Notes: generated from the letters alone by a model not told the origin. Positions 45,792 to 58,179 are shown, counted from the stretch's first letter. The stretch is DNA of 64,000 nucleotides from Mycolicibacterium moriokaense (GCF_010726085.1 NZ_AP022560.1:3286001-3350000), one strand, 5' to 3'. Numbers and translations: made by a program.

Positions 45792-47242
45792 GCGGTCTCG
45801 ACATCCCGGACACCGTCAGCGCGGCCGATGTGACGTCATGGTCCGACGAGGTCGACGTGCTGGTGATCGGCTTCGGTATCGCCGGCGGTTCGGCAGCCCT
45901 CAGCGCGGCGGCGGCAGGGGCGCGGGTGCTGCTGCTGGAGCGTGCCGCCGCCGCGGGCGGCACCACCTCGCAAGCCGGCGGCCACTTCTATCTCGGCGGG
46001 GGCACCGCCGTTCAGCAGGCGACCGGTCACGACGACAGCGCCGAGGAGATGTACAAGTACCTGATGGCGGTGTCGAGCGACCCCGAGCCCGAGAAGATTC
46101 GGGCGTACTGCGAGGGCAGCGTCGAACACTTCAACTGGTTGGAGGACTTGGGTTTTCAGTTCGAGCGCAGCTTCTATCCGGGCAAGGTGGTCGTTCCGCC
46201 GGGCACCGAGGGCTTGTCGTACACGGGCAACGAGAAGGTGTGGCCGTTCTGCGAGAAGGCGAAGCCGGCGCCGCGCGGACACTCGGTGCCCGTGCCCGGT
46301 GAACTCGGCGGCGCGGCGATGGTCGTCGATCTGCTGGTGAAGCGGGCCGCCGAACTCGGGGTGGAGGTCCGCTACGAGACCGGGGCGACCAACCTCGTCG
46401 TCGACGGCGACGGCACAGTGGTCGGCGTGCGCTGGAAGCACTTCAACGACACCGGCGCGATCAAGGCGAAGGCGGTGATCATCGCCGCGGGCGGGTTCGT
46501 GATGAACCCGGACATGGTGGCCAAATACACGCCGAGGATCTCGGAGAAGCCGTTCGTGCTCGGCAGCACCTATGACGACGGCCTCGGGATCCGGATGGGC
46601 GTCTCCGCAGGCGGTTACACCAAGCATATGGACGAGGCGTTCATGACGGCGCCGGTCTATCCGCCCGAGATCCTGTTGACGGGAATCATCGTCAACAAGC
46701 TCGGGGAGCGGTTCGTCACGGAGGACTCCTACCATTCGCGCACTTCGGCTTTCGTGATGGATCAGCCCGACAGTGCGGCTTTCCTCATCGTGGACGAAGC
46801 CCACCTGCAGAACCCCGAGGTGCCGCTCGTGCCGCTGATCGACGGGTGGGAGACCGTCGAGGAGATGGAAAAGGCGCTCGGGATTCCGGAGGGCAAGCTC
46901 GTCGCCACACTCAATCGGTACAACGCCAACGCGGCCGAGGGCGAAGACCCCGACTTCCACAAACAGCCTGAATACATTGCGCCCCAAGACAAAGGGCCGT
47001 GGGGTGCATTCGACCTGTCACTGGGCAAGGCGATGTACTCGGCGTTCACGCTCGGTGGCCTCGCCACATCCGTCGACGGACAGGTGCTGCGTGAGGACGG
47101 CAGCATCGTGCCCGGCTTGTATGCCGCGGGAGCGACCGCCTCCAAGCTCGTGCCGGACGGCAAGGGCTATTCCAGCGGCACGCAGCTGGGTGAGGGCTCG
47201 TTCTTCGGCAGGCGCGCGGGCGCGCATGCCGCGCGAGCCTAG
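45788..47242 (+). CDS. KstD-like FAD-dependent oxidoreductase (Rv1817-like)
   Basis: 484 residues. FAD motif [27 protein letters not shown], and C-terminal [14 protein letters not shown] with [17 protein letters not shown]. Family of 3-ketosteroid dehydrogenases and fumarate-reductase flavoprotein subunits. No haem or membrane segment. The operon's KstR box supports an oxidation or dehydrogenation step on a sterol product. GTG start overlaps the VOC stop. Its own stop overlaps bacA's in CTAG; no PE_PGRS gene lies between. Confidence 0.87.
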   Translation: MSGLDIPDTVSAADVTSWSDEVDVLVIGFGIAGGSAALSAAAAGARVLLLERAAAAGGTTSQAGGHFYLGGGTAVQQATGHDDSAEEMYKYLMAVSSDPEPEKIRAYCEGSVEHFNWLEDLGFQFERSFYPGKVVVPPGTEGLSYTGNEKVWPFCEKAKPAPRGHSVPVPGELGGAAMVVDLLVKRAAELGVEVRYETGATNLVVDGDGTVVGVRWKHFNDTGAIKAKAVIIAAGGFVMNPDMVAKYTPRISEKPFVLGSTYDDGLGIRMGVSAGGYTKHMDEAFMTAPVYPPEILLTGIIVNKLGERFVTEDSYHSRTSAFVMDQPDSAAFLIVDEAHLQNPEVPLVPLIDGWETVEEMEKALGIPEGKLVATLNRYNANAAEGEDPDFHKQPEYIAPQDKGPWGAFDLSLGKAMYSAFTLGGLATSVDGQVLREDGSIVPGLYAAGATASKLVPDGKGYSSGTQLGEGSFFGRRAGAHAARA

Positions 47243-49167
47243 ACCTGGACCGGTTCCTCGCCGCCCACCCGGCCGAATCGCCATTCGCCGTCGCCGAGCA
47301 GTTCGAGTTCGTGGGTGTGGTGCTGCTCGACGGCTTTGCGGTGGCTGACACTGACCAGGATGGTGTCGGGCAGCTCGGTCCGAATCAGGTTGTACACCAG
47401 GTATTCCAGACCCTCGTCGAGCGCCGACGTGGACTCGTCGAGGAACACCGCCTTGGGGGCGGTCAGCAGTATGCGCGCGAACGCGATTCGCTGCTGCTCG
47501 CCGGGGGAGAGGATCTTCGCCCAGTCCTCGACCTCGTCCAGCCGCCCGGTCAGATGCGGTAGCGCCACCTTCTCCAGCGTGCGTTTCAGTGTGGCGTCGT
47601 CGATCTCGCCTTCCTCGTTGGGATAGCTGACGACGGCGCGCAGATTACCCAGCGGCACATACGGCATCTGCGACAGGAACATCGTCTCGTTCGGGCCGCA
47701 CGGCCTGGTCAATGTTCCTGTGGTGTAAGGCCACAACTCGGCGAGGCTGCGCAGCAGCGTGGTCTTGCCCGCACCCGATGCACCGGTCACCACCAGCGTG
47801 TCGCCGACTTGCAGGTGCAGGTCGAGCGGGTCCACGAGCTGTTTCCCGTCGGGCGTACGGACCTCGACACCGGACAGCTGCACCGTGCCGTCTTTGCAGG
47901 CCGTGGTGGTGATCTCCGGCAGCGCACGGCCCTCCTCGTTCGCGGTCATCAGGCCGTCGAGACGGATGATCGACGCGCGGTAGCCGGCGAACGCGTCGTA
48001 GGCGTTACGGAAGAACGACAGCCCCTGCTCGATGTTGCCGAACGCCGACGCCGACTGGCTCATCGCGCCGAGGGTGATCTCACCGCTGAAGAATCGCGGG
48101 AACTGGAACAAATACGGTGGCACCACGATGATCTGGCTCATCGACAGGTTCCAGCCGTAGAAGCCCATCATCCGGTTGATCCACCGCTTGTAGTTGGCGA
48201 CGACCGGCGCGAACAGCTTGCGCAACCCGGTGCGTTCGGCGAGCTCGCCGCGGTAGAACGCGACCGCCTCCGATGCGTCGCGCAGCCGCACCAGCGCGTA
48301 GCGGAACGCCGCGTTGAACTTCTCGTTGCGGAACGACAGCCAGATGATCGGCCGGCCCACCCAGAACGCGATGACCGACGCGAACAGCACGTAGGTCAGC
48401 AGGATCCAGAACATGGCCTTGGGCAGCTCGTAGTTCACGATTGGAATCGTCAGCGTCCCCGACAGGCTCCACAGAATCGCGGTGAACGAAATCATCGAGG
48501 CGATGGCGTTGACCGACCCGAACAGCAGCGTCGACGTCGAGGTGTTGGCCGGGGTGTTCGGAAGCCCGCCGACGCCCGCGGTGAAGATATCGATGTCGTA
48601 CTGGATGCGCTGATCGGGGTTGTCGATCGTGTCGTCGATGAACCGTCCGCGGTAGTACGCCTTGCCGTGCAGCCAGTCACCGGTCATCCGGTCGGTGAGC
48701 CACGCGCGCCAGGCCAGCATGAACCGCTGCGTGATGAACAGGTCGAACATGATCCGCGCGACGTGCAGGACGGCCAGCGCCGAGAACACGAACATCGACA
48801 GATAGAAGCCGTCGCGTCCGGAGTTCCTGATCGCGTCATCACCCGCGGCCACGCCCGATGCCACGACCTGGAAGCTGGTCATCATGTCGCTGCCCTGGAA
48901 GGTGAACAGCACCGACAGTCGGACGCCGAAGATCACCGATAGCAGGATCAGCCCGAGCCACAGCCACACCTTGACGCTTTCCGGCCCCTTGAAATAGTCG
49001 CCGGTGATGCGCCAGAACTGCCGGCCCCACACCGTGTATCTGGCCAGCAGCACGCAGATCACCAGCGTCGCGACCGCGGCGATCAACCATGCCTGGCCGA
49101 TCCACTTCAGCGAGACCAGGAGTTCCTGGCTCCAGTCCAGCGTAGGGGCGAACATTCCCTCATCCAC
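47239..49167 (-). CDS. bacA: BacA-like ABC transporter (SbmA/BacA type with ATPase)
   Basis: 642 residues, closely like Rv1819c. About six membrane helices in 1-340, then an ABC ATPase with Walker [12 protein letters not shown], signature [14 protein letters not shown] and Walker [10 protein letters not shown]. Rv1819c imports hydrophilic compounds such as cobalamin and bleomycin-type peptides. GTG start chosen because it aligns the N-terminus ([12 protein letters not shown]) with Rv1819c; ATG four codons later is possible. Confidence 0.92.
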   Translation of the reverse strand: MDEGMFAPTLDWSQELLVSLKWIGQAWLIAAVATLVICVLLARYTVWGRQFWRITGDYFKGPESVKVWLWLGLILLSVIFGVRLSVLFTFQGSDMMTSFQVVASGVAAGDDAIRNSGRDGFYLSMFVFSALAVLHVARIMFDLFITQRFMLAWRAWLTDRMTGDWLHGKAYYRGRFIDDTIDNPDQRIQYDIDIFTAGVGGLPNTPANTSTSTLLFGSVNAIASMISFTAILWSLSGTLTIPIVNYELPKAMFWILLTYVLFASVIAFWVGRPIIWLSFRNEKFNAAFRYALVRLRDASEAVAFYRGELAERTGLRKLFAPVVANYKRWINRMMGFYGWNLSMSQIIVVPPYLFQFPRFFSGEITLGAMSQSASAFGNIEQGLSFFRNAYDAFAGYRASIIRLDGLMTANEEGRALPEITTTACKDGTVQLSGVEVRTPDGKQLVDPLDLHLQVGDTLVVTGASGAGKTTLLRSLAELWPYTTGTLTRPCGPNETMFLSQMPYVPLGNLRAVVSYPNEEGEIDDATLKRTLEKVALPHLTGRLDEVEDWAKILSPGEQQRIAFARILLTAPKAVFLDESTSALDEGLEYLVYNLIRTELPDTILVSVSHRKAVEQHHTHELELLGDGEWRFGRVGGEEPVQV

Positions 49168-49216
49168 TGTGGCAACGTACCTCGCCACACTGCTAAGGGC
49201 GTGGCGGTGGCCTCAA

Positions 49217-50812
49217 CTATGCGCGGCCCTCTGGACCGAAAATCGTCCGCAGATGCGCCGCCAGGCCGTCGGTATCCGTGTGTGCGCCGGCGAAGCCGAG
49301 GTAGCCGTCGGGGCGGATGACGAACGCCGTTCGGTCAGCGGTCGGATACGCGGCGGCGAACGCCGAACCGGCGTCGCGAATGACGGGCAGGACGGTGGTG
49401 GCGACGGCGGCGCCGGGTGCGGCGATCAGGTAGACGGTCACGTCGCCTTTCGCCGCCGCGACGGCGGTCTCGGCGGCCGCTTCGAACGTCTCGACGTCGG
49501 CGGGGCCGGTGTCCTCGGCGGCGTACAGCAGCACGGTGTGCGAAGGCCCGAAGAGCGTGAACAGTCTCAGGGATCCGGTGACGGCATCGCGGGTCAGACC
49601 CGTCGCATCGGGTGCGCGTCGCCCGGCGTTCGCGGCCACGATCGGACTGTCGAAGTAGTCGATCAGCAACTGTGCTTCGCGACGAATGATGAAGTCGATG
49701 TCGTTGGAATCGGAACCGATGCCCTCGCGTGCGCTGCGCACGGTCCGGCCGACGACCTCCTCGCCGACGGGACGCCGTTCGGCGTCGTAGCTGTCGAGCA
49801 GGCCCGGTGCCGCACGTCCGGACACCGCGAGCGCGAGTTTCCACGAGAGGTTGTGTGCGTCCTGGATGCCGGTGTTCATACCCTGCGCGCCGGTGGGCGG
49901 GTGGATGTGCGCGGCGTCGCCTGCGACGAACACCCGACCCCGACCGTAGGCGTCGACGATGCGGTGGCTGATGCGAAAGACCGAGGACCAGCGCAGGTTT
50001 CGTGCCGTCGTCGGCTCCGGCGACAGCCGGTCCAGCACAGCCTGGATATGCCTCAGTTCCGGTGTGCGGTCACCCTCGAACCCGTGGGCGACACCGCCCG
50101 ACGACTCAGCGGCCAGTTCGGGCGGAACGAGCATCGACATGCGGTACCGGCCCCTGCCGGGCAGCGGAATGCACACCAGCAGGTCGTCGGTGGCTCCGTC
50201 GGTCTGGTGCATGGCGCGGATGCCGTACCCGCGTGGCATGGACCAGTCCACCTCGACGTCGCCGAGCATGTACTGCTCCTCGAACGCCGCGCCCTCGAAT
50301 GTCAGGCCGAGAGCCTTGCGCACGGTGCTGTGCGCACCGTCGGCCCCGATCAGGTAGCTCGCCTGCACCGTCTGCTCGCCACCGTCGCCCGCCAGGGTGG
50401 CGCGCACTCCGTCGGCGTCCTGGTCGAAGCCGGTGATCCGTAGGCCACGCTCGACATGTACGCCACGCAGGGCGAGTTCGTCGCGCAGAATCCGCTCGGC
50501 GGCGTACTGCGGGATGGCGATGAAGCCGAACGGCACGTCGGAGGGGATGGTGAAGTCGATCTGGCCGACGTTCTCGCCGTTGACGTAGATGATCTGTCCG
50601 CGCATCTGGATTGCCGCGTCCAGGATGCGCGTCAGGATGCCCATGGACTCGAAGACTTCGAGTGTACGAGGTTGTACGCCAACGGCTTTCGCGTACTGCG
50701 GGGGCTGGGCAAGTGGGTCGACGATTCGGCAGTCGATGCCGCGCCGGGTCAACTCGATGGCGGCGGTGAGGCCGACGGGTCCGCCGCCGGCGATGAGGAC
50801 GTCCGTTTTCAC
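49217..50812 (-). CDS. FAD-dependent aromatic monooxygenase (PHBH family)
   Basis: 531 residues. N-terminal [10 protein letters not shown], middle [14 protein letters not shown] (DG fingerprint), and [22 protein letters not shown]. The C-terminal thioredoxin-like domain is present (about 400-531). Hydroxylates phenolic or polyketide-like compounds. GTG start, divergent from ilvG with only 20 bases between, so their promoters overlap. Confidence 0.9.
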   Translation of the reverse strand: MKTDVLIAGGGPVGLTAAIELTRRGIDCRIVDPLAQPPQYAKAVGVQPRTLEVFESMGILTRILDAAIQMRGQIIYVNGENVGQIDFTIPSDVPFGFIAIPQYAAERILRDELALRGVHVERGLRITGFDQDADGVRATLAGDGGEQTVQASYLIGADGAHSTVRKALGLTFEGAAFEEQYMLGDVEVDWSMPRGYGIRAMHQTDGATDDLLVCIPLPGRGRYRMSMLVPPELAAESSGGVAHGFEGDRTPELRHIQAVLDRLSPEPTTARNLRWSSVFRISHRIVDAYGRGRVFVAGDAAHIHPPTGAQGMNTGIQDAHNLSWKLALAVSGRAAPGLLDSYDAERRPVGEEVVGRTVRSAREGIGSDSNDIDFIIRREAQLLIDYFDSPIVAANAGRRAPDATGLTRDAVTGSLRLFTLFGPSHTVLLYAAEDTGPADVETFEAAAETAVAAAKGDVTVYLIAAPGAAVATTVLPVIRDAGSAFAAAYPTADRTAFVIRPDGYLGFAGAHTDTDGLAAHLRTIFGPEGRA

Positions 50813-50832
50813 GCGCTGATTATGCTGCCCCC

Positions 50833-52476
50833 ATGGGCAACGACGCTCCGACGGTCAACGCCGGACACCTGATCGCGCGGCGGTTGCGGGCCAGCGGCAT
50901 CGACACCGTCTTCACGCTGTCGGGCGGGCATCTGTTCTCGATCTACGACGGCTGCCAAGCAGAGCACGTCCGCCTGATCGACACGCGACACGAACAGACG
51001 GCGGCGTTCGCGGCCGAGGGCTGGTCGAAGGTGACCCGGGTGCCGGGCGTCGCGGCGCTGACCGCCGGGCCCGGTGTCACCAACGGTATGAGCGCGATGG
51101 CCGCCGCTGCGCAGAACCAGTCGCCGCTGGTGGTGCTCGGCGGCCGCGCCCCCGCGTTGCGCTGGGGCCAGGGTTCGCTGCAGGAGATCGACCACGTGCC
51201 GTTCGTCGCGCCGCTGACCCGGTTCGCAGCGACCGCGCAGTCGCCGGACGCGGTCGGCACGCTGGTCGACGATGCACTGCGGGCCGCGGCGGGATCGGAC
51301 GGACAGGCGACGGGCGTGTCGTTCGTCGACTTCCCGATGGACCACGTGTTCGGCGAGGCGCACGACGCCGGCGCACCCGGTGCGCTGACGGGTCCAGCCA
51401 CCGTCGTTCAGCCGGACGGCGACGCCGTCGACGCGGCGGTCCGGCTGCTCGGCGACGCACGGCGGCCCGTGATCATGGCGGGCACCAACGTCTGGTGGGG
51501 CCATGCCGAGGCCGCGCTGCTTCACCTGGCCGAAGCGCTGCGGATCCCGGTGCTGATGAACGGTATGGCGCGGGGGACCGTACCCGCCGACCATCGGCTC
51601 GCGTTCTCGCGTGCCCGGTCAAAAGCGTTGGGAGAGGCCGACGTTGCGGTGGTGATCGGCGTGCCGATGGACTTCCGGCTCGGCTTCGGTGGTGTGTTCG
51701 GGGCCGAGACCAAGCTGATCGTGGCCGACCGCGTCGCGCCCGAGCGGCCGCATCCGCGCGCGGTCGCCGCCGAACTGTACGGCGACCTGACGACGATCCT
51801 GTCGGCACTGTCGGCGGCGTCGCCGACCGAGCACGAGGACTGGATCGCCGCCCTGCGCACCACGGAGACCGCGGCGCGGACGGGTGAGGCCGCGGAGTTG
51901 GCCGACGACCGGACGCCGCTGCACCCGATGCGGGTCTACGCCGAGGTGAGCGCGCTGCTGGATCGCGACGCCATCGTCGTGATCGATGCGGGCGACTTCG
52001 GGTCCTACGCGGGTCGCGTCATCGACAGCTATGTGCCGGGCGCGTGGCTGGACAGCGGCCCGTTCGGCTGTCTGGGCTCCGGACCGGGTTACGCGCTGGC
52101 CGCCAAGCTGGCCCGACCCGATCGGCAGGTCGTCCTGCTGCAGGGCGACGGCGCGTTCGGGTTCTCCGGTATGGAGTGGGACACGTTGGTGCGCCACGGA
52201 GTTCACGTGGTCTCGGTGATCGGCAACAACGGCATCTGGGCGCTGGAGAAACACCCCATGGAAATGCTGTACGGCTACTCGGTGGTCGCCGAACTGCGGC
52301 CAGGGACTCGCTATGACGAGGTGGTCACCGCGCTTGGTGGACACGGCGAGCTGGTGGCGGCGCCCGCCGAGCTGCGTCCCGCGCTCGAGCGGGCGTTCTC
52401 CGCCGGACTGCCCGCGGTCGTCAATGCGTTGACGGATCCGACGGTGGCTTACCCGCGTCGCTCGAACCTCGCTTAG
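50833..52476 (+). CDS. ilvG: Acetolactate synthase-like ThDP enzyme (IlvG-like)
   Basis: 547 residues. Catalytic Glu in [12 protein letters not shown], and ThDP motif GDG...NN ([12 protein letters not shown] then VIGNNG). Homologue of Rv1820. It resembles acetohydroxyacid synthase but also oxalyl-CoA decarboxylase-like enzymes, so the exact reaction is uncertain. Sits upstream of secA2, as in M. tuberculosis. Confidence 0.87.
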   Translation: MGNDAPTVNAGHLIARRLRASGIDTVFTLSGGHLFSIYDGCQAEHVRLIDTRHEQTAAFAAEGWSKVTRVPGVAALTAGPGVTNGMSAMAAAAQNQSPLVVLGGRAPALRWGQGSLQEIDHVPFVAPLTRFAATAQSPDAVGTLVDDALRAAAGSDGQATGVSFVDFPMDHVFGEAHDAGAPGALTGPATVVQPDGDAVDAAVRLLGDARRPVIMAGTNVWWGHAEAALLHLAEALRIPVLMNGMARGTVPADHRLAFSRARSKALGEADVAVVIGVPMDFRLGFGGVFGAETKLIVADRVAPERPHPRAVAAELYGDLTTILSALSAASPTEHEDWIAALRTTETAARTGEAAELADDRTPLHPMRVYAEVSALLDRDAIVVIDAGDFGSYAGRVIDSYVPGAWLDSGPFGCLGSGPGYALAAKLARPDRQVVLLQGDGAFGFSGMEWDTLVRHGVHVVSVIGNNGIWALEKHPMEMLYGYSVVAELRPGTRYDEVVTALGGHGELVAAPAELRPALERAFSAGLPAVVNALTDPTVAYPRRSNLA

Positions 52477-52533
52477 GGCCGCCGGGACAGTCTCGACGTC
52501 CGGGTAAGTCGCGGCGCCGCGTACCGTAAAGCT

Positions 52534-54858
52534 GTGGCGAAGACGAAGACCCGCACCTCAGGACGTGTAAGCAGTCGCTTCTGGCGGATGCTCGGGGCGA
52601 GCACCGAACGGGATCAGGCGTCGTCGATGGCGCAGGTCCGCGAGTCGGCGGAGTTCGACGAGAAGGCCGCCGACCTCGATGACGAGGAACTGCTCAAGGC
52701 CGCGAAGCTGCTGAATCTGGACGACCTGGCCGACTCCGCGGACATCCCGCAGTTCCTGGCGATCGCGCGCGAGGCAGCCGAGCGGACCACCACGCTGCGA
52801 CCGTTCGACGTGCAGCTGCAGGCCGCCCTGCGGATGCTGGCCGGCGACGTCGTCGAGATGGCCACCGGCGAGGGCAAGACCCTGGCGGGTGCGATCGCCG
52901 CGGCCGGCTATGCGATCGGTGGCCGCCGCGTGCACGTCATCACCATCAACGACTACCTAGCCCGCCGCGACGCCGAGTGGATGGGCCCGCTGATCGAGGC
53001 GCTCGGCCTGACCGTCGGCTGGGTCACCGCCGACTCGACGCCCGACGAACGGCGCAAGGCGTACAAGTGCGACGTCACGTACGGCTCGGTCAACGAGATC
53101 GGCTTCGACGTCCTGCGCGACCAGCTGGTCACCGACGTCGAGGACCTGGTGTCACCCAACCCCGATGTCGCGCTGATCGACGAGGCCGACTCGGTGCTCG
53201 TTGACGAGGCGCTCGTGCCGCTGGTGCTCGCGGGCACCACGCACCGCGAGACGCCGAAGGTCGAGATCATCCGGATGGTCGGCGAGCTGACCGAGGGTGA
53301 GGATTACGAGACCGACTCCGAGAGCCGCAATGTCCACCTCACCGAGAAGGGCGCGCAGAAGCTCGAGGCGAAACTCGGCGGCATCGACCTGTACTCCGAG
53401 GAGCACGTCGGCTCGACGCTGACCGAGGTCAACGTCGCGCTGCACGCGCACGTACTGCTGCAGCGCGACGTGCACTACATCGTCCGCGACGACGCCGTGC
53501 ACCTCATCAACTCCTCCCGCGGCCGCATCGCGCAGTTGCAGCGCTGGCCCGACGGACTTCAGGCCGCGGTGGAGGCCAAGGAGGGCATCGAGACCACCGA
53601 GACCGGCGAGGTGCTCGACACGATCACCGTGCAGGCGTTGATCGACCGGTACCCCACGGTGTGCGGCATGACCGGCACCGCACTGGCCGCGGGCGAGCAG
53701 CTGCGCCAGTTCTACAAGCTCGGGGTGTCGCCGATCCCGCCGAACACCCCGAACATCCGCGAGGACGAGCCCGACCGCGTGTACGTCACGGCCGCCGCCA
53801 AGAACGACGCGATCGTCGAGCACATCATCGAGGTGCACAAGACCCGTCAACCGATCCTGGTGGGCACCCGCGACGTCGCCGAGTCCGAGGAACTGCACGA
53901 GCGGCTGGTGAAGGCCGGCGTCCCCGCCGTGGTGCTCAACGCCAAGAACGACGCCGAGGAGGCCGCCGTCATTGCCGAGGCGGGCAAGCTCGGTGCGGTG
54001 ACCGTGTCCACCCAGATGGCCGGCCGCGGCACCGACATCCGGCTCGGCGGGTCCGACGAGGCCGACCACGACGAGGTCGCCGCGCTCGGCGGGCTGCACG
54101 TGATCGGGACCGGACGCCACAACACCGAGCGGCTGGACAACCAGCTGCGCGGGCGCGCCGGCCGTCAGGGCGATCCGGGCTCGTCGGTGTTCTTCTCCAG
54201 CTGGGAAGACGACGTGGTGGCCGCCCACCTGGAGGCGAGCAAGCTGCCGATGCAGACCGACGAGGACGGCCGCATCACCAATCCGAGGGCGGCGAGCCTG
54301 CTCGACCATGCCCAGCGCGTCGCCGAGGGCCGCATGCTCGACGTGCATGCCAACACCTGGCGCTACAACCAGCTGATTGCTCAGCAGCGCGCGATCCTCG
54401 TCGACCGCCGCAACACCCTGCTGCGCACTCCGACCGCACGCGACGAGTTGCGTGAGCTGTCGCCGGACCGCTACGAGGAGCTGGCAGAGCAGATCGGCGA
54501 GGAGAAGCTGGAGAAGATCTGCCGGCTGATCATGCTGTATCACCTGGACCGCGGCTGGGCCGACCACCTGGCGTATCTGGCCGACATCCGGGAGAGCATC
54601 CATCTGCGCGCGCTCGGCAGGCAGAATCCCCTGGACGAGTTCCACCGGATGGCCGTCGACGCGTTCGCGTCGCTGGCCGCCGACGCGATCGAGGCCGCCC
54701 AGCAGACGTTCGACACCGCCCAGTCCATCGAGGACGAGCCGGGCATCGACCTGTCCAAGCTCGCGCGGCCGACGTCGACGTGGACGTACATGGTGCACGA
54801 CAACCCGCTCGCTGATGACACGCTGTCGGCACTGAGCCTGCCCGGAGTATTCCGCTAG
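52534..54858 (+). CDS. secA2: Accessory preprotein translocase ATPase SecA2
   Basis: 774 residues, shorter than SecA1 and without the C-terminal zinc tail. Walker A MATGEGKT with Lys115, Walker B DEAD at 216-219, and later [26 protein letters not shown]. Drives export of a subset of proteins, including some lacking ordinary signal peptides. GTG start. Begins the conserved run secA2-pgsA2-Rv1823-1825. Confidence 0.97.
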   Translation: MAKTKTRTSGRVSSRFWRMLGASTERDQASSMAQVRESAEFDEKAADLDDEELLKAAKLLNLDDLADSADIPQFLAIAREAAERTTTLRPFDVQLQAALRMLAGDVVEMATGEGKTLAGAIAAAGYAIGGRRVHVITINDYLARRDAEWMGPLIEALGLTVGWVTADSTPDERRKAYKCDVTYGSVNEIGFDVLRDQLVTDVEDLVSPNPDVALIDEADSVLVDEALVPLVLAGTTHRETPKVEIIRMVGELTEGEDYETDSESRNVHLTEKGAQKLEAKLGGIDLYSEEHVGSTLTEVNVALHAHVLLQRDVHYIVRDDAVHLINSSRGRIAQLQRWPDGLQAAVEAKEGIETTETGEVLDTITVQALIDRYPTVCGMTGTALAAGEQLRQFYKLGVSPIPPNTPNIREDEPDRVYVTAAAKNDAIVEHIIEVHKTRQPILVGTRDVAESEELHERLVKAGVPAVVLNAKNDAEEAAVIAEAGKLGAVTVSTQMAGRGTDIRLGGSDEADHDEVAALGGLHVIGTGRHNTERLDNQLRGRAGRQGDPGSSVFFSSWEDDVVAAHLEASKLPMQTDEDGRITNPRAASLLDHAQRVAEGRMLDVHANTWRYNQLIAQQRAILVDRRNTLLRTPTARDELRELSPDRYEELAEQIGEEKLEKICRLIMLYHLDRGWADHLAYLADIRESIHLRALGRQNPLDEFHRMAVDAFASLAADAIEAAQQTFDTAQSIEDEPGIDLSKLARPTSTWTYMVHDNPLADDTLSALSLPGVFR

Positions 54859-54867
54859 GTTCTACGC

Positions 54868-55491
54868 ATGGACGAGTCGCCGGGCCGGCGAACTCAGACG
54901 GGGGCCGCACAGACGTCGCAATCCCGGGTGTTCACGGTGCCCAATGCGCTCAGTGTGCTGCGCCTGGTGCTGGTGCCTGTGTTCCTGTGGTTGCTGCTGG
55001 TGGCCCATGAGAACGCCTGGGCCGTCGCGGTCCTCATGGTCAGCGGGGTCTCGGACTGGGCCGACGGCAAGATCGCGCGACTGGTCGACAACCAGTCGTC
55101 GAGACTCGGGGAACTACTCGACCCATTCGTTGACCGCATCTACATGGTCGCCATCCCGATCGCGCTGGCGGTCCACGGGTCGGTGCCGTGGTGGATCGTG
55201 CTCACCCTGCTCGGACGCGACGTCGTGCTGGCCGCGACGCTGCCGCTGCTGCGCAGCCGCGGACTGACCGCGCTGCCGGTCACCTACATCGGCAAGGCCG
55301 CGACGTTCGCGCTGATGTCCGGGTTCCCGCTGATCCTGCTCGGTCAGTGGGACGCGTTGTGGAGCCGGGTGATCCTCGCCTCCGGCTGGGCGTTCCTGAT
55401 CTGGGGCCTGGTGATGTACCTGTGGTCGGGCGTGCTCTACCTGATCCAGGTTTCGCTGGTGATGCGCCGTATGCCCAAGGTAGGGCGATGA
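54868..55491 (+). CDS. pgsA2: CDP-alcohol phosphatidyltransferase PgsA2
   Basis: 207 residues with about five membrane helices. CDP-alcohol motif D63-x2-D66-G67-x2-A-R71...G81-x3-D85-x3-D89 is complete. Transfers a phosphatidyl group to an alcohol acceptor; Rv1822 homologue, acceptor not settled. Overlaps the DUF881 gene by ATGA. Confidence 0.93.
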   Translation: MDESPGRRTQTGAAQTSQSRVFTVPNALSVLRLVLVPVFLWLLLVAHENAWAVAVLMVSGVSDWADGKIARLVDNQSSRLGELLDPFVDRIYMVAIPIALAVHGSVPWWIVLTLLGRDVVLAATLPLLRSRGLTALPVTYIGKAATFALMSGFPLILLGQWDALWSRVILASGWAFLIWGLVMYLWSGVLYLIQVSLVMRRMPKVGR

Positions 55492-56384
55492 GTCATCTCG
55501 GCGGCTACGACCCGAACGCCGGACGCAGCGCCCACGACGCGGGCAGGCCGTCCCTGATCCCGGTGCCCTCGCTGTTGCGTTCGCTGCTGTCGGACCACCT
55601 CGACCCGGGATACCAGGCGGCGGCCGACGCGAAGCGGCAGGGAAAACGCCGCAAGAGGTGGCAGTCGTGGGCGTGGCAGCTCGCAGGGGCGGTGTTGATC
55701 GCGCTGGTGTTCGTCGCTGCCGTCGCCCAGGCCCGGTCGACCGCACCCGGCGTGCGCGAGACGCAACAGGTGCTGTCCGGCAGCGTGCGCTCCGCCGAAA
55801 CAGAAGTGGCGGACGCGTCCGCCCGACGCGATGACCTTGCGGCGCAAGTGGATACCGTACGGCGGCAACGCCTCGAGGGTGACGCGCGCGGCCAGCAGTT
55901 GCTCGGCGAACTCGACGAATCGAATTTCGAGGCGGCGGCCACCCCCGTGATCGGCCCCGGCCTGGAGATCACCGTCACCGATCCTGGGATGACGAGGGAC
56001 CTGACCGACGTGTCCAAGCGGCGACTGCCCGGTAGCCAGCAGGTGATCCTGGACCGCGACCTGCAGCTCGTGGTCAATTCGCTGTGGGCCAGCGGTGCGG
56101 AGGCGATCTCGGTGGGCGGCGTGCGGATCGGGCCCAACGTGACGATCCGGCAGGCGGGCGGCGGCATCCTGGTCGACAATCAACCGATCAGCAGCCCCTA
56201 TGTCATCCTCGCGGTCGGACCGCCGAACGCGGTGCGGGATCGCTTCGAGCGCAGTCCTGGTCTGCAGCGCCTGCGTCTGCTGGAGACCTCGTACGGAGTG
56301 GGAGCCCGGGTGAGCACGTCGGAGGCGCTTACCCTGCCGGCCAGCCCGGTCCGAGATGTCAACTTCGCCAAGGAGATTGGATGA
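55488..56384 (+). CDS. DUF881 protein (Rv1823-like)
   Basis: 298 residues. A cytoplasmic basic lead, one membrane helix (about 66-84), a coiled coil ([22 protein letters not shown] split) and the DUF881 domain at about 145-290 ([25 protein letters not shown]). Probably faces the periplasm. In actinobacteria, DUF881 and Sbp genes flank division or envelope functions. Confidence 0.9.
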   Translation: MSHLGGYDPNAGRSAHDAGRPSLIPVPSLLRSLLSDHLDPGYQAAADAKRQGKRRKRWQSWAWQLAGAVLIALVFVAAVAQARSTAPGVRETQQVLSGSVRSAETEVADASARRDDLAAQVDTVRRQRLEGDARGQQLLGELDESNFEAAATPVIGPGLEITVTDPGMTRDLTDVSKRRLPGSQQVILDRDLQLVVNSLWASGAEAISVGGVRIGPNVTIRQAGGGILVDNQPISSPYVILAVGPPNAVRDRFERSPGLQRLRLLETSYGVGARVSTSEALTLPASPVRDVNFAKEIG

Positions 56385-56394
56385 GTCCAGACAA

Positions 56395-56727
56395 ATGATC
56401 GGAATCGTCGCACTCGTCATCGGCATCGCGCTGGGGTTGGTGTTTCACCCCGAGGTGCCCGAGTTCGTGCAGCCGTACCTCCCGATCGCCGTCGTCGCCG
56501 CGTTGGACGCCGTGTTCGGTGGTCTACGGGCCTATCTGGAGCGCATCTTCGACTCGAAGGTGTTCGTGGTGTCCTTCGTGTTCAACGTGCTGGTCGCCGC
56601 GCTCATCGTCTACCTGGGAGACCAGCTCGGCGTCGGGACGCAGCTGTCCACCGCGATCGTCGTGGTGCTGGGCATCCGGATCTTCGGAAACGCTGCCGCG
56701 TTGCGGCGCAGGTTGTTCGGTGCGTGA
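56395..56727 (+). CDS. sbp: Small basic protein (Sbp, DUF1290)
   Basis: 110 residues, three membrane helices. MIGIVALVIGIALGLVF and the family hallmark AALDAVFGGLRAYLE. Stands between two DUF881 genes in the conserved order. Role unknown. Confidence 0.92.
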   Translation: MIGIVALVIGIALGLVFHPEVPEFVQPYLPIAVVAALDAVFGGLRAYLERIFDSKVFVVSFVFNVLVAALIVYLGDQLGVGTQLSTAIVVVLGIRIFGNAAALRRRLFGA

Positions 56728-56735
56728 CGTAAGCG

Positions 56736-57554
56736 ATGAGTGACGAGTCCCGCCACCCTGCCGATGCGGAGCAGCACGGCCGCCACGAGCTGCCGCCCGA
56801 TGCGCCGGCTCCCGAGATCGGCGAACTGCACGCCGGTGGCGTTGCCGGCGTCGTCCGGCGCGGCCGTACGCAGGTCATCTTTGGGGCACTGGCGGTGCTG
56901 CTGTGTCTGCTGCTGGGTGTCGCGATCATCACCCAGGTACGGCAGACGGAGTCGGGCGATTCGCTGGAGAACGCCCGACCCGCCGATCTGCTGGTGTTGC
57001 TGGACTCGCTGCAGCAACGGGAGGCGGCGCTGAACACCGAAGTGGCCGACCTGCAGCGCACGCTGGCGCAACTGCAGGCCTCCGGGTCCAGCGATCAGGC
57101 GGCGATCGAGAACGCGCAGGCCCGGCTGGCCGCCTTGTCGATCCTGATCGGCACGGTGCCCGCCACCGGCCCCGGCGTGACCCTGACCATCACCGACACC
57201 ACCCCCGGTGTGCCGGCCGAGACCATGCTCGACGTCATCAACGAGCTACGCAACGCGGGTGCCGAGGCGATGGAGATTCGCGGCGGAGGTTCGGAGGTGC
57301 GGGTGGGTCTGGACACCTGGGTCGTCGGTGTCCCCGGCGCGCTGGTCGTCGACAGCGTGACGCTCAACCCGCCGTATTCGGTTACTGCCATTGGTGATCC
57401 GCCGACTCTCGCCGCAGCCATGAACATTCCTGGCGGTGCGATGGACAGTGTCGAACGTGTCGGCGGCACGATGAGCGTGCAGCAAGCGGAGCGCGTCGAC
57501 GTCACCGCCTTGCGGCAACCGAAACCTCGCCAATACGCTCAGCCAGTCAAATGA
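56736..57554 (+). CDS. DUF881 protein (Rv1825-like)
   Basis: 272 residues. Helix at about 47-67 (LLCLLLGVAIIT), coiled coil (LLDSLQQREAALNTEVADLQ), and DUF881 domain (GPGVTLTITDTTPG, ELRNAGAEAMEIRGGG). Linked to wall/division roles in mycobacteria. ATG eight bases after sbp. Confidence 0.9.
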   Translation: MSDESRHPADAEQHGRHELPPDAPAPEIGELHAGGVAGVVRRGRTQVIFGALAVLLCLLLGVAIITQVRQTESGDSLENARPADLLVLLDSLQQREAALNTEVADLQRTLAQLQASGSSDQAAIENAQARLAALSILIGTVPATGPGVTLTITDTTPGVPAETMLDVINELRNAGAEAMEIRGGGSEVRVGLDTWVVGVPGALVVDSVTLNPPYSVTAIGDPPTLAAAMNIPGGAMDSVERVGGTMSVQQAERVDVTALRQPKPRQYAQPVK

Positions 57555-57628
57555 GTTTGTGCACGCGTCAGCAGTGAAAACGCGGAATAGATCACCGCGG
57601 TGACCCGCGGAAGAGAATGAGGAGCGCC

Positions 57629-58024
57629 GTGAGCGAAATCCCAGCCGACCTGTACTACACCGAGGAGCACGAGTGGGTGCAGCGCACCGGCGACGACACC
57701 GTCCGCGTCGGTATCACCGACTACGCGCAGTCCGCGCTCGGGGACGTCGTATTCGTCCAGCTGCCCGACGTCGGCGCCGAGGTGACTGCGGGGGAGTCGT
57801 TCGGCGAGGTGGAATCGACGAAGTCGGTGTCCGATCTCTACGCGCCGGTCAGCGCGAAAGTCATTGCGGTGAATGGTGATCTGGAGGCTAACCCGCAGCT
57901 CGTCAACTCGGAGCCCTACGGCGGAGGTTGGCTGATCGACCTGCAGCTCGACGCCGACGCGTTGGCGGACGGGCTCGGCAAGCTTCTGGACGCCGATGGC
58001 TACCGCGCCACCGTGGCCGAATGA
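57629..58024 (+). CDS. gcvH: Glycine cleavage system H protein
   Basis: 131 residues, lipoyl domain with lipoylated Lys65 in VESTKSVSD. Shuttles the aminomethyl group between GcvP, GcvT and Lpd. GTG start with GAGGAG seven bases upstream. gcvP is 3 kb downstream. Confidence 0.95.
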   Translation: MSEIPADLYYTEEHEWVQRTGDDTVRVGITDYAQSALGDVVFVQLPDVGAEVTAGESFGEVESTKSVSDLYAPVSAKVIAVNGDLEANPQLVNSEPYGGGWLIDLQLDADALADGLGKLLDADGYRATVAE

Positions 58025-58077
58025 CGAGTTGTTAGGGTTTTCCCGACTGGGTACCAACCAGAGGCGGATCCGGCGGT

Positions 58078-58099
58078 GGTGGACACAATCGCGTCCACC
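58078..58099. other. Hairpin between gcvH and garA
   Basis: GGTGGAC-8 bases-GTCCACC, a perfect 7-bp stem in the 155-base gap. No U-tract; may be a weak terminator or part of the garA leader. Confidence 0.4.
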
Positions 58100-58179
58100 T
58101 CACGGTACGGTCGACACCAGACGAACTTCGGCTGCGGGTTTGGCCTGAATACGCCACAGCGGCTAGTGAGGAGCAGCGG

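Noticed and set aside
53152..54798. Long open frame antisense to secA2
   Set aside because: It mirrors a clearly real SecA2 gene; GC-rich codon bias leaves the opposite strand open. Its protein shows no domain.
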